Origin: Ophiodon elongatus | Taxonomy: Eukaryota; Chordata; Actinopteri; Perciformes; Hexagrammidae | NCBI GenBank assembly: GCA_016806645.1 | Contig: JACSYO010002116.1 | Coordinates: forward strand, 619,501-683,500 | Direction of reading: 5' to 3' | Length of the DNA stretch: 64,000 nucleotides | Shown here: piece after piece, positions 39,201-54,200 of the stretch | Layout: each line of letters begins with the position of its first letter | How positions within the stretch are numbered: the stretch's first letter is position 1 | Made by a program: the position numbers and the translations under genes | The notes under the pieces: generated by a model | What the model was told of the DNA's origin: nothing | The model's database searches: none | What the model saw: the letters and a program-made list of their open reading frames with translations, nothing else

Positions 39201-42200
39201 AATCATTTCTAGTACCGATTGTAAGCAAACAAAAACATCTTTGTAAATTTAAAGGATAGCCTCACATTCTTTCACCGTCTGTTTTAAAACAAGAGGGACA
39301 CATCCATATATACAAAGCATTTTCAATGTTAGGGATGGGGGGAGGAAGAGGGGGCAGGGGGAAGATACAATCTTTGGTCAATTTTGCATAAATGACTTCT
39401 AAAGTTCAGCTGAAGTTAACTGTCTGACTTTTTTTTCAGTACCAATTTCCTTTCAGCCAATGCTCAGCAAGAAAATACTGTCCAAGGAAGCACAAAAAGG
39501 GAAATGCATACTTAAAAGACTATAACTGGAAGCCTTATATTCACTTCAGCTGAACTTCACAATGCATTTTTACAGGACTGCAGTTTTGTGTCCCATCACT
39601 CACATTGATACGCTTTAGAAAGGGATTTCTTTAAGGCCAGTATGGACAGGAGGGATGTTTATAGCAAACAAAAGGCTAATCCTTTCAATGTGCATACAGG
39701 CATGTCAGTTTGGTTATAAGACAGGCTCGCAAACCTTTCCTTTAAAATCAGCTACACTTGCAAAACCAAAGATCAGGGTTTTTTTTTTTATTCCTCGTGT
39801 TATGGTCGGTTCAGACTGGACCCAAGAGCGGACACGGAGGCAGCAGAGTAGGTGGAGGAACGGGTTTTATTAGGTGTGGTTTAGCGGGGGAAAGGGAGAC
39901 AGAGGATCGCTGGAGGTCAGGCTGGCAGAGGGTCGGGCTGGCGATGAGCGGAGCCGGAGGGTGCATGCAGGTAGGAAGGTGAGGCAGTGGCTGGGTAGGC
40001 ATGGATATCTTGAGGCATAAGAAAAAGAGGTTAGTCGCAAGTACACAAAATAGACAGCACAAGTAAATACTCTTTCGTCGAGGATTAGACGAAGAGGGTT
40101 CACGATTAAAGCTTTAAAGCTACCATTGAGCTGGCGAAATTCTGACGATGAGTGGTGAGAAAGCCGGGGTACTTGAACTGGGTGCGCTTGATGATTTGAT
40201 TGTAGGCAGGTGCAGAGATGAGCCCAGGTGCCGGGTGATGGAAGCCGCGCCCACGCCACACACACACACACGCACACACGCACGCACACACGCACACACA
40301 CAGAGAGAGAACAGAGGGGAGACACTAGGGAACGCCAGAAGAGGGCTGAAGTCACAGCAGAGCCGTGACACCTTGAGGTTTACACACTGTAATTATCAAC
40401 TACAATTAACAGGAGGTTTGTGGCATTAAAGAGAATGGCTTCTCCCTCATTACCATACATTAGTCCCTGGATATGCATAATATTTTTTTCACCAAGAAAA
40501 ATCACATCCAAATCAACCCTCTGGATGACTGACTTTATTTTAAAGCGTCTCTTTGATGACAGGCTTTTGAAAAGATCCTGCTTGCTTGAAAGGTGCTGAT
40601 ACCTTTCGAATGTATTCAAGCGCATCCTCATGCATGACAGATGCAAGTTCTTGTCTCTGTCTTAACTATGAATCAGTAGCGGGCCGTGCATTTCACACCT
40701 AGGCCTTCAGTGATGTCCTACACAGTCCTCCCTGAATGAATCCACCTCTTAATACCATCATTATGACGCCATGGCTCTAGAAACTATACATTTAGACAGA
40801 AACGCATTATAACTAGGCGTTGCATCGCCTTAACATAGCGTAGTCCGTCTTGAAGATGCCGTTGTTTGTATTTCTGCGACCAAATCTATCACTTCTCCTC
40901 CATCAGCTATTGTGGGTTAAAAAAATAACACAAAAACAACGCTTCTATATCTATCTACACGAATTAACGCTAGCTCGTTCAGGTCGCCACAGGGTCAGGT
41001 TGCTAGCTCTGCCTCTCACAAGTGCGCATCCAATCAAAAGACGTGCACGTGCTGACGTCATTGTACGCCTGCATGCTGGCCCCGGTGTCGCCAACTCGAA
41101 ATCTGATTGGTTAACACCACCGTTTAGATTCCGTTAACTTTAAGCTACAGACGCCAGCACTGTTGATTCTGAAGGCCTAAGGGCAGATTTCTTGGACTCT
41201 AGCAACACATGACGGCTGAAATATGATTAGATAAAAGCTCTAACGTAAAGGCCAGCCCTCCGCTCTGGAAACAGCACAACCGAGAGAAAAGCTATGAAAT
41301 GAAGAGAATAGACTATGGGGAATAATTTAATAAATTAAATTTATATTCTGATGATGTTTAGGCCAGTAGAGAACGCCTTGCTGGCCCTGACGGCCCGCTA
41401 CTGCTGTGAAGACATAGAGGCGTCTTTACGGTAAACACTGAAGAGGTGTGAAGATAAACAGACTGAACCGACAGCAACCTCTGTGCCTCCAGCAGCCCCG
41501 AGCCTCTTTCAGAGTTGCATTCCTTTGTGTGTTTTTGTGCGCAGTGGACGGTGCTTGGCACATCCTTCTCTTTCCTCTTCACAAGCTGTAAACATTTCAG
41601 GCTGGGCTCTCTGACCTCAGTTTTCCAACAGCTGCACAGCGCTGAACATGCAGCCATTGTGCACAATTGCCTTGGTTTCTGTTGTAAATAGCAAGTGAAT
41701 AGCTAAATAATTGCTCTAGATTTTATGTTGCAATTATTTTGTTTGCTTTAGAGTACTGACAAACTCACCTTGCACAAAGTGAGTCGAGAAAAATGCGTTC
41801 AGGGTTTAACCTCCACCCCCGGGTATAATATAACTATCAGATGATGAAGATTAATTGCTTGACTTGAGAGTTTAGCAAAAAGAAAAGTGTTTGACAGCTC
41901 ACTGTGAGACTCGGAGAGAAGAGAACGCTGCATGCTGCGCCTTCTGAAACTGTCCCTCACACCAGGGTGGTACAGTCTTAATTTCTTATTGGGAGACAAT
42001 TATAAGTAGACAGTGCAGAGAGGCAATTAGTCTGTCCTTCCTATATGTGTGTGTGTATATGTATATATGAGTAATGAGCTTCTTAACACCACTGGACACT
42101 GCTGGAGAATTAGTGCCTGGTCAGTCTGGAGTCAACAGGGGGTCTCTGTTGAATCCAGGAAAAAGAACAAAAGACGGAGTGACCTGGAAAGAGAACATCA

Positions 42201-45200
42201 CTTATTAATGGCCAGTTTCATGAGGTTGTAAAACCTTCACAATTTGACAGACCTTGACTGTGGAGGCTTATGATATCACAGAAAAAAACTCTATATGGTA
42301 TTTATTTGAGGAATGTAGTGATGGTCACTGCTCTGCACTGAGGAAGTCTTAAACAGAACGAAGGAATGATGAGTAACCAAAGACAAGGGAACAAAAGACA
42401 GATTTAGTCTCTTTCTCTACTTGATGATTTATGAGTGCGCACGGCTCTTTTGTCCATCTGTCAATTACAAAGTGACTCACCCACCTACCCCCATTCTGCT
42501 CTTTATACTCTGACAGGTATGGTTAAACATGTCCTTCTTCATGAAGGCTGGCATTTCAAAGCACCAAAGGGTATCGCAGAGTTGTTCTCCAAATCAGTTT
42601 AACAATGTTGTTACACCCCCCCTACTAACTGTCTGAAAGCCTTCTGTATGTCTTATAATATTTTCAAAAACAACAAGAGGGGCTTACTGGTGCCAAAGTG
42701 CCATGGGTAAGCAAACCAAACAACCCAAAGAGGTCAACTGATGACCTTCGCCGCAGTAAAAGTTGTTGCTTTCAAACCAAACTGTGTACAACAGTTGCAC
42801 TTATTAAATGCTTGTTCAAGACCAGTGCCAAGGGCACGAAGAGACCATTTGTCTTTAGCACATTAACAAAAGTGTTCCTAGGCAACAAGCTGATAAACTC
42901 TTCTTGAGGTCCCTGCCTCCATATCCAGCGTCACAGAGGATTTGGGTTTGGCCTAAATTGGTTTCCTGTTTCTTTTTGTCATATTTCCAGTGATTGAAAC
43001 CCATATAATAGAATTACAACGTAGTGGGCAACGCTTTTCAAACTCACGAGCAGAACACAATGCAGTGGTTGTTGAATACATGTGATGTGTGTGATTTATG
43101 CCATTGTTATCTAAATTTTCCCATTTGGAGGCTGTTTGAAGGGTTTTGCATACTCGATTCAAGCATCTCTTAACGAGGCCAAGTTTGGGTTGTTGTGGTT
43201 TTCATTAGGTGACAAATAACTGTGGCCTAAAATAAGTTACTTACGGGTCCTTTTTGAGTTTTTTTTCTCATTCCTACAAATAATTAACAAAACACCAACA
43301 CATCATAACATGAAATCTCTGACAGACCAATTTCATAATTGGTTGTTTTGGATGCTTTAGTCTGTTTAATACAAATTGCACACATTTCACATATGATTTA
43401 TAGATTTATTTGATTGTTTTAGTCCTTGGTTTACATTAATTTCACTACAAAATGACAGTTAACTTTCGTGGACATGAAACAAGCTCTGTGCAACAAAAAC
43501 TGCAAATTCTAAAACAACATATTAAAGGCATCTGTTAATATAAGACTATGTTACAGAACACAAATAAATACAGTATATGATTCTTCCTTTAATTAGACTG
43601 TAAAGAAAGCCATAAAGTGGCTACAAAAACAGGGGAGATATTGTGTGTTGGGCCATGTCTACTGATGATTTGAATCAATTACCAGGCATTTTCTACCCCC
43701 TCTTTCATTAGCATGTGTGCACGTACACGGGTTTCCACCCCATTGGAGTCCGTCTTTGTGTGTCCATGGTGTTGATCTCCTTGAATCAATTTCAGTCAGG
43801 CCAATCAGGAGCGTTAAATATGTCTCTCACTGTTGATGGAAATGTTTACATCAGTGAGCACATGGTTGATATGATGTGGGTTTTCTAGGGAAAGGCAACA
43901 GTTTACATGTTGTGATGTAAAAAAAAAAAAAAAGGGGAGATTTGTATCTCTTGGAGGGAAAAAGCTTTAACTCAGGCAGTAAGCTGTTCAGGTGCAATTC
44001 AGTAGCTTTCCTGCAAGTCAGTTGTGTGCACCCTCCATTTGTACCTTCAGAAGCACAGTTTATATCCCAAGTGAGCAAAATGTGTGTTTAAACAGAACAA
44101 ATTACAAAAGGAAAAATAGAGGAAATGTGTGTAATTAGCACAGACCTAAAACTGATTCCAGAACAAGTCCACTATGTCTGTTTGTAAGACCCGACCCAGA
44201 CATTAGAGCAACAGCCCCTCAAAATGTCTGTGCATCTCCCTGAAAGTAATAATTATGAAATGTAGAAAGTAGGTGTGAGTAGTTTGTTTGTGTGTGTGCA
44301 TTTATTTTTCTATATAAACAACATGTATGATTCTGTATGTGATTCTTTATAACAATGTGTGAGTTTGTATGTACAACTTAGAGCCTCAGCTCGTACTGCA
44401 ACACAGCTTCAGTCAATTTCAGAGATGACTCATAGTGGCAGGTAAACTGGTATACTAACAAACGCACGCACACACACGCGCACACACACACACGCGCACA
44501 CACACACACAACACACTTGTTACACACATGGAGGCATAAAGTTTTTATGTAAACACAGTGCTCTGTTTTTTATCAGTCTGACGTATGTTTCAATTTGACT
44601 GTTTGTACTTCTGCTCTCCCAGTTAAGATTAAGGTTGAAGTAAATTAGAGCAGTGGAGATAGGAATGTTTAAACTGAGGATAAGGTAAACCTGACAAGAG
44701 AAAGACAGGGTGTACAAGAAAGAAGGAACACATGCAGAGCTCGCTGTACTTACTAATGCAAAGACTAGTGCAGCCAGTGCAACATGTTGCCACTTTCTTC
44801 ATCCCAAAAAATACTCTTTCCTGTTGCTTAAGTATTTTTGGCTGAGAGGATAATAGTCTCCACGCTCTACTATTTTTATTTCACTTCAGCCAACCCTTTT
44901 GCACGTACTGTATCTCTGGTGCTTGAATAAAAATAGCAGCTGTGCTTGGTTACTCTTGTTATCAAAGTCATCAGTCATTAAATAGTGTATTTTTCTATTC
45001 ATCACACGCAAACACCTCATTTCAAACCAAGGATTCAAGGTAATAAATAATGTTATCATCCATTGAGAGTTTCGATGACAACATAGTTCTTGTAATGATT
45101 AAAAGGCTGTAAGTGTTTAGTGAAATGGCCCGCTCAGACGTGGAAGTGCTGTGCCAATTCTTTTCGACATACTCCATTGTTTGCTTTTATTCATTGTTTT

Positions 45201-48200
45201 ATTTATTTTCCTGTCATTCAAGGAGACACTAATGTCAAGTCAATTTTATTTTCAGCCTTTAATAAGAAAAATTAATGGCATCCTATTGTCAATGTCCCTG
45301 AAGCCATAGTTTGTCAAACCTATAATTCCAGCGTACTGAGCATACAAATGGAGAGCAGCGCTGCAGGAGATATTTGAGAGATTTTAATACATTTTACTGA
45401 TACATTGTTTCTTATTTCTCCGTACATAAAGCTGCAAAAAACAACTTTTGACCCCAGACGACAGGAGGACTAAAACAAACTCATAGCAATTGGAACATTT
45501 AGTTTATTAACTTCTTATGGCTAACAAGCTAGCAACTGCCAACTTATTAACCAGGATCTGCTTCAACTACTTGAAGTCGAATCATGAACGGGACGAAGGG
45601 TGGACATTTCTTGACGTTCATCAACGTTAAAAAGGTTCTGGCAGTTTCAGGTCGCAGCCGTCAAGCCGTCGCAGGCTAAAAAAATGCCTTACCACCACAG
45701 CTTCCGCCCCCATTTTTGGGACTATCCAATAAAATAAATATATATGAAAAGTTGTGGCTGGAGATTTACAAAACTCTGATGTCAGTGAGAAGTGACCCAC
45801 CTTGCTCCCTGACTTGTTTCTCCTAGCTTTCTGTGCAGCCTCTACCGGTCGCACACCTACTAAATGTGTGTTTGCCAACTTCCACTAGAAATACAGAACG
45901 GCCACAGATGGATATTGGCAGGTTGTTTTGTTGAAGCGTGTTTGGTTTAGTTGGCCTAATAGTAACTTGTGTCGTGTGAATGACGGATTAAACCTGACTA
46001 AACCCAAATGTTCACCTGTGTGCTTTCGAATGTCTCAGGATTTTCTGCAGCTGCCAACATCTCTGAAAATATTAATTCTGCAGACGTCAAAATGTAAGAT
46101 CAGTGCAACATACAAAAACGCCCAGTTTCAAATGCACCAAACTCACTCTCTCCAAGTCCCAAACAAAATGCCAGACAAGTCGGCAATGCAGAGATTCATT
46201 CAAAGCTCAGTACCTGAGAGTCAAATTTAGCATCATAATTTAGATTAATGGAAGAAAAAAATAATGAACACAAATAATTTTATGGTGTGTTTTGGTCACA
46301 TTTTATGTTTATTTCAATGAAAAAGACATCTACATCTTATTTCATGTAAGTCATGTATGACATTGTATGTCTTTTTTTAATTGAAAGAAAATGTCTGAAT
46401 AGGCCCATTTGGCAAGAAAACAATTGATTGATTTCTAATGCCACCTTTTGCCATTTCTATTTAATTATTTACTCAGGTGCCAAAATAATGTTATGTCTTG
46501 ATCTTCAAAATGTATCTGTCTGCAATTATATCAGAATATTTATATGTCTGCTGCTCCTTAAAGTCTCCAAGAATACTGCCTTTTAATATGAACTGCTTTT
46601 TCTATTTTGAGCTAATATTTAAGTGGCAGCCCTCTGAAGCGTTCCTTTAGAGGTTTAAAACATCTCTAAGAGCCTTTATATCAGTGTCAGAGTAAAAATG
46701 CTATATCTCGACCAATCTGCCATGGCCACTGACACAATGTGTGTGAAGTCATTTACTGACATTTACGGCTGCCGCATATTCCCCTTGGTGCCCTTTCTTA
46801 TGACTTCCATTTACTGAGGTGATTTCTAAATAAACACATGACTTGCTTCAATTCAGCTTGCACCATAAGTGGAATATTGTTTGTAAACACATTAACACTA
46901 TTAAAGCTATAAGTATCCTCTTACATGTAAACAGAAGACCGAAGTCATTTGACAAATCAGTCTATGGTAAATGTTTTACTAGCACTATGTTATCAAGCAT
47001 TTTATTATTTTAATTAACAGTAAGTGCTAAACAAAGAATACACTTTAAATTATGTACCCTATAAGCCATCTGTACCTTTTCTATAATCACATTAAATTTA
47101 ACTTGATTGACTCTCCAATTTTAGCCAAATTCAAAAGAATATTCCACTAAAAACAAATGGTGTGAGTTTCAAACACTCTGGAGGCATGAAAGGTAGAAAC
47201 GTTTGTCTCTCCAGAGGACGCAGCTTTAGTCATCCTGGATTCACAGCAGATACAATAGATACCAAAGGCGACTCAGATTCATAGCGAAAAATTTAAGTTT
47301 CAAAACCTCTGTAGAAAGTTTTGAAACCATTCAATGTCTCCACTGTTCATACATGATACGCTTTGTCTTCTTGTTTTTGTTTGTATGTAAGTATGGCAAA
47401 AAGTCTCTTTATGCAGCTAGCACAGTGAAGTGTTTACATCTGTAGCTTGCAACAAACATAAACAGCAGTATTTGTTTATTTTTAGCCATGCTAGCAAGTG
47501 GCTCTTTGGATTGCAATGTTGATCCACCACTTTGGTCCTGAGTGGAATACATCAAGAACTATTGGATGGATTCCAGATGATGATAACTATTCACGCTGGT
47601 GATCACCTGACTTTTCATCTAGTACATGTAGTTTCATCTGTTTTTCTGTCGGATGAAAATTACAGCCTCAGTCACTTTTAAATCTCACAGTTGTTACCGG
47701 TTACTACTACCCCCTAATGTATGTATTATAATTACGCATAACCTTATGTTAGGGGTAAGTGATGTAATTATAGCCTACATCAAGATAATATAAACTTTTG
47801 CAAAACTGCAGCAGCAGCATTTGTACATACAGGTAGGTACGAATGAGGTCGCCGTGGGTTATGTTGCAAATCAATAAGCAGGATAATATTGTTAAGGCAA
47901 TATCGGATTTTACATGATGGAGAACCTTGATTTGCATATATGCAGTAAAAACACAAATCCTAGAAACACATGCCCAGCAGTCACACACCATCCACCATGC
48001 TCCGCTCAGTGTTAATGGTCAGAGCCAGAGGCATATAGATGTCTGTTCACATGAGCAGCCTCTATTCCTGCTCCCAGGCCTTAATGGTTTATCCGCACCC
48101 AGCAGAAGCCCATGAATCATACACGGGGCTACACTTACACAGGCCAGCATCGCAGACTAATGATGAATTATCTTTATCTTACCGTGCAACAAGGGCCATG

Positions 48201-51200
48201 AAAATGAATGAGCTGCTGTTCCAAACTGTTGACCACAAGTGTGGAGCTTTCTCCTTGACATTTGTTGAAATATAGTGACTGTTGATTTACGACGAGATGT
48301 ATTCCAAATATAGATAAACAAAGCTCACACTGGTGTTTATGTGGTAGATTTAAATGTCCTGCCATGTTACTTGTCTCATAGTATCTGTTAGCATTCCAAA
48401 ATTATCAATTTGACAAAATAAACACAGCGCCAGGCAACAAAACCCCAGATAATCTTTATCAATTTAAAATCCGCTAACAATGAGCAGGTCATTAGTTGTG
48501 ATATACAACAAATCCTGCTCCAGATTTAATTTTATAAACCCCTGTGTTTTTCTATCTCATTTAACACAAATTAATAGCCTCAGCTATTTTTCTCCTAATC
48601 ACTTTGCTTTTATATGTTTTATTACTGGGCGGTTAACTAAATCAAACTAAAACTGATAAATGATATAAAGGTTTAACATTCTCCTCATTCATCCAATAGT
48701 GAGAGTGAAGTGAACATATAAGCACTGAAAAACCTCCAAATGTTCGAGCGAACTTTCAGAACAACACATCCATGCAACATGTATTTTGTTTGGACATAGA
48801 GATGTACAAGGTTTCTGTTGTTGCTGCCAAGCTTTTTAACCAGATAAATACATTAAAGACACTTCTTTCTGGTCACTATTGTTGCCATGGTGAAGCACAA
48901 GGTTGACATCATTTATTTTCTCGCCTGCCTGGTTGTCCCATGTGAGTTTACGTCAGTGTAAAGTGTTTCTGTATTGAACTCGAGGCTCGAACATTATTGG
49001 CAGCCAGAAATAAATTACAACATCTATTTGTTATTGAACAGCTGGGGTAAGCCTGGTTAATCCCAATGATACACACAGAGCCGATGAAGAGTTTTAGTGT
49101 CTAAACATGTACGTGAATACCGTTGTGTAACTTCATCCCAAAGTCTAAATTTGAAATTTTATCTAAATCGCATAATCGCAAATGTCCTATTCTGCAATTT
49201 TCAAATCGCCTGAGGAGCAACCTTTATTAAAGGCAAAAGGTTTGTCAAAAGTTAAATACTGTGCTGCAGAAATGTCTTGGCCTACACATCATATTCTACA
49301 GACTTAGGGAAGCATTTTATTTTGGTATAGATCCCTGAAACACTAACATCCAAATTAATTTTAATATGATTTTAAATGAAAATGAGAATAATTATGTAAT
49401 AATTTGCATTCTTTCTAATATCATGCATTTTACAACATAGAAAGTTGTGAAATGCACTAATAGCTGGATTTGGATGTTCGTACATTTTACAATTTTTAGG
49501 ACCTAATAATTTAAATAAGAGCTATTCAAGTACTGAGAAGTTGATTTACCTAAAAAAAAAAAACAACCTCTGAGTTACAGACATCTCATTCCGATTGTAA
49601 GTCTGTGAGACTTGGGGACCATGGGGCCATGGCATCAAGTGACGGACCTGGACCTGGGAGTGATGTAGAGACGCCGTGTACGGCTCTGGTAACGGCAGCA
49701 ACCTGTCAATCACAAGGTAGCCCGCCCTAAAGCATACCCTGCTTCATGGTCTATTTTACTCTAAATGGGATCATGATTTACAAAATGAACATCATGCTGT
49801 ATTGAAGAAGTCTCGAAACTAGAGGTTGAGACCACAAACTCATGTTCACAATGTTTATTGAGTATAAATCAACTATATTATCATAGATATCCATACAATC
49901 GGACGTCTTTTTGCAACCAGAGGGCTCGCCCCCTAGTGGTTAGTAGAGATAATGCAAGTTTAAGACACTTCCACATTGGGTTCACTTTTCAGAACCGGAC
50001 TCTATCTCAGAATTGGCCTTTTATGATTAGGGCCCATTTAAAACAGTAGATGGCATTTTGAGTCATTTCTAAAAATGAAATGGTGAATAGAGACTCTTAG
50101 TGTTGTTTCTTTATTATTACATTTTTCAGAAAGTAAACACCGCTTCCTAAAACCTGCCCTTTGGTTGAGTTGGGCACAAAAAATTATTATAGCATAAAAC
50201 AGCAATATTTATTGCAAAGGAAAGAAAAGAAAAATATATGAAAAAAGAGTTAACTTGTGTATATGAATATATATATATATATATATATACATGAAAGCAG
50301 TATACACACATTACACTGACTCCATTAAGGTATTGCAGGTGGTTATTCAGATTTCCAATGAAGTGTTACACATGTTCTTGCAGCTAAAAGTGCAAGCTCA
50401 ATATGTATTTCCTTTTGAACTTATCCTAAGCGTCTGGTACTGGTCCGAGTAAACACATCTCGGGAGAAAATTGAACATCAAAGTGAAAACACAACAATAT
50501 TATACTAATTGCACAGGTCTAAAAGGGTTGTAACAGAGAGCAAGACCAGAACAAATTAAATCAATTGCTCTTGTGCTTCTTACAGCGCCAACACCAAAAA
50601 TTACATCTCAGAGTTCATTCCCGGGGGTGTCGTATTCTTTAGATGGTTTGTGCAGGCTCAAAAATATCAAGATAAATAGTGGATGGTAAATCATATATTT
50701 ACTTAGATGATTACATTAGACTTAATAAACCATCATCAAAAATCAGATCAGATCACTTTTCTAATTTCCTAAATCAGTGGTTTCTCAACATTTTTCCAGG
50801 TCCCTTACCGCCCCATCAATTAAAATGTAGGCTAGTTTTCTACCCTGAATATTAATGTTCATTAGTACTCTGTTACATTTTTTAAAAATTATGTAATTGA
50901 ATGCAAGGTAACAGATTTAATTAAACTGGACAGTTTGAATATCGTTATCATTATTCTCCCAGGAAGCAAAAATCCCTTGTGAATATATATCCTCACCTCA
51001 TTGAGTGTTAAATAAATTCAACAGTTTCAAATTTGTTTAATTCGGTCTTGTTATTGATCAGAAAGCCACTTTGAAGATGTAGGTTTCATTTCAACAATTT
51101 TTGCACTAATTTATTCTGGAAATGTCTTTATTTATGGAAAGGAAAACACAAAATTCAGTCATCAGGTGACAATTAAAAATATAAAAAATAAATATGAAGT

Positions 51201-54200
51201 AGATCAGCTTTTCTCATTTTCTCCTTGCTGAGTCAACACACATCCTTCCTCTTTTGTGTGGGGAAGTAACCTCTTCTCTATTCACCTCAGTGGTACTTTC
51301 ATTTATTTTAATTAGCTTATAAACCCCTGGAATTTAACAGCTCGAATGTGTTTTAGCAAAGTTTCTGCTCATGCTCCAAACTTTCTGCCCTATATTCTGC
51401 TGTGCATTATGTTATTGCTCTGCTGAGAGCAGGCTTTCCCCTTCAGACCATCTGACAGATACAGAATGCCATGGGGACTCCCTGTGAGAGACACAGTTTT
51501 GAGAAGCGGCTGTGCACTGCTCTTCATCGGATGTAGAAAACCAAAACTAATGCGAAACACTTCTGATTAACCATAGATGTCACTGGCTTATTGTCCACAA
51601 ATATTAACTTCATCATCTCCAATAAAGTGCAGCTCAAAGCTGCTTCCCCACTCTTTTAAGAAGTACGCGCAGCGACAGGGCTACAGGTCAGAGGAGCGCG
51701 CCTTTCCATAGAAAACGTGAAAAAGTGATTCCGATAAAAGCATGATGGTGGTAAAAGCAATTATATTGATAAAATGAACACTAAAGCCCCCTCAAGAACA
51801 CCTCAATGCCCCCTTTTAAAGATATATCGCTGCAGGACCCCCCCGACATCATCTGACCTGACGTACCGCCCACGTCAAGAAATGCTACCCTAAACGTATC
51901 GCCATAGAAAATTCCATTCTGATCACTCCAGGGCCCAAAACTGGAAAGAAAAACAAATTTGAAATAATAATGACCAACTAAGCTTTTTCTGTGTTTCCAC
52001 TAAACAGTTTGAGGAGCCAGGCTAGACGTTAATGTAATTTTCTTTTCAATAATTTGTCATCCAGTGTCCACAGAAGATATTATTGGGTCTTCAGTCAGGG
52101 TAGAGTATTTTCTCATGATTACAATTATGGCCACATTAAGCTCTTTAGGAATTTGTGCACATTAAAACAACCAATTCTCAACTGCCCTACTTTTTATGTC
52201 GTTCAAATTAGGAAATGAACACTGTTTTGTGTCAAATGATTTTAATGTTTGAATAATGCATCCTGGAGAGCAGCCTAGAAGGCTCTCTCTCTCTGACTGG
52301 GAGCAATTCTGATGAGTTTATAAAACCAGTTTCTTATCAGACTTCCCACAGGGATAATTTACTATTATTATCAAACTTTTTTCTTTTTTTTTTTCATTCA
52401 GGCAGAAATAAAGATGGATGAGGAATTGAGGGAATGATAAGCCATCTCACTCCCCCAGGTGGGAATCAAGGCTAATTGTTTGATGGAAGGCTATGAATTA
52501 TACATGATTTCACTGCAAGGACTGTTTTGGATGGTTTTAAGGTCCATTACTGCTCATCTATCTGCCGCCTCTGTGCTTCAGTGGTCCAGGAAACCACCAA
52601 ATCAAGATGGTTTGGAGGCAGATTGAGCAATGTATGTTGTCAAGTGTGGTTTAGTCACAGAGTGGAGATTATTATTCAATTACTTCTGTCTTGTCTCACT
52701 TTGGCTTCACTCTCACTTTCTCTTCCTCTCAATAATAGGCTGAATATTTACTGGAAACATTTTTATTCATGGTCTGAAAACAGAAATATAATGAAACAAT
52801 GTTCTGTTATGTGGAATTTTCTCATCAGGAGTTTTCTTTCAAAATTAGACACCATCCACAGGTTTATGAATGATACTTATCAAATTATTGCTCTTGACAT
52901 AAAACTTAATAAGTAATATTGTCTCAACCACGCAACACCGTGTTGCCAGTTGATAAAATTCAAGTAATTCAAGCAAAGCACAACTCATAAAAGTGTCTTG
53001 AATTTAATACAAGCTGGTGGGTAGTTCTTCTCCGTTACTTACCTTCTATAAATTCCCTTTACAAACTTCTAATTTGCATGTAATGCCACCTAAATGAAAT
53101 TTGGTGGCAAATTACATGCAAAGTGAAGCTACCAACTGAGCATATTGTAAAAATGTTCACCTGCAACGCATCCTTAAATTGTTTTCTTTAAATATCCGTG
53201 TATTTTAACTAAAGCATGATCATTTTTGATCACATATTTCACACACATTAATCTCTATAAACAGTTTCTGCAGTCAAATGTAGAATCTGTAGATAACGGA
53301 ACAAGATTTTGGCATAGGAAGCAATCTGGTTTCCATTTGTAGTCTTAGTAGTAGTGACTATAATTATGTTTGAGCAGGCTTTGGTTGAATGAATCCAGGA
53401 ACTCACCAGCTATTGTTTGAAGAAGATTTAGCTTTTAATTGGTTCAAAATGAGCTTGTAGACCGCATACAATCCTGTCGTACACATTGTCTCTCATCTCC
53501 AACTCCATTCTGGCATCTCAAGTTGCTCAGTGGACCGTACACAATGAGCAGCGCACAGCTAAGGAAGTCTTGGTCCAGATATCCGCTGGCTACACTGGAA
53601 CTCTAGAAATATATCCCTTGGCCCCATGCAGCGGCGTATCTGTCGTCAGAACTATAGTCAATGTCTTCCGAGATTGCTCACACTTAGACTGTACTTCGGC
53701 CGGCCGTCCAGGTATATTAACGGCAGCTCAAAGTATATTTGGTAACTCATTTTTGCATTTTGGAATCTTCATAGAATATCAGGGGTGGCTCTCTCGCTTA
53801 TCAATTGAAATTCATACCATTGAATATCTAAATACCCTGGTATACCGTAATACCTCACAAGCCTAGACGCAAGCAGCAGGGTCCACCAAAAATGTTTTGT
53901 AGAGCCACTGGTTTACTGACTAATGTTACTATCCGCAGGGTCAATCCAATAAAATTCAGAGGACCACTGTTTAGTAACTCTGGCAGGTTTTGCACACAAT
54001 ATATATATTGTTAGAAAAGTTGCCTGTGACATAATATGCCAACATGAATCCAATTGTAAAGGTACTTTTTAATTATTAATTCCACTGTATATTTATTCCT
54101 GCTGTATTATAAGAAATACATCAGGTTTCAGAAAGTAATAAAGAAATATTGCAATATTATATAATCAAAGCATTCAGACAATAAATGGGTGATCAGAGTG

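Larger units (their letters stand above)
33274..39797. other. Intron 1, proximal part: no second gene recognised
   Basis: Open frames are short and featureless. A GA-rich/CT-rich patch lies near 34470-34620 and a tandem 13-bp duplication ('atcgagtaaacgt') near 35153-35178. A candidate DNA transposon (37205-37930) with a G-rich tract is listed separately. No conserved regulatory element can be named from one genome. Confidence 0.55.
41412..49599. other. Intron 1, middle part: no gene recognised
   Basis: AT-rich intronic DNA. Contains an A13-16 run (43919-43934), a CA/CG repeat (44461-44515) and a reverse copy of a teleost repeat (47522-47630). No exon-like frame with a known domain on either strand. 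Confidence 0.55.

Noticed and set aside
39811..40429. Several overlapping open frames near 40 kb on both strands
   Set aside because: All fall inside a GC-rich solo LTR with a CA repeat; no retroelement or cellular domain is visible.
53073..53122. A microRNA precursor
   Set aside because: Arms of 18-20 bp with a 12-base loop are too short for a standard precursor hairpin.
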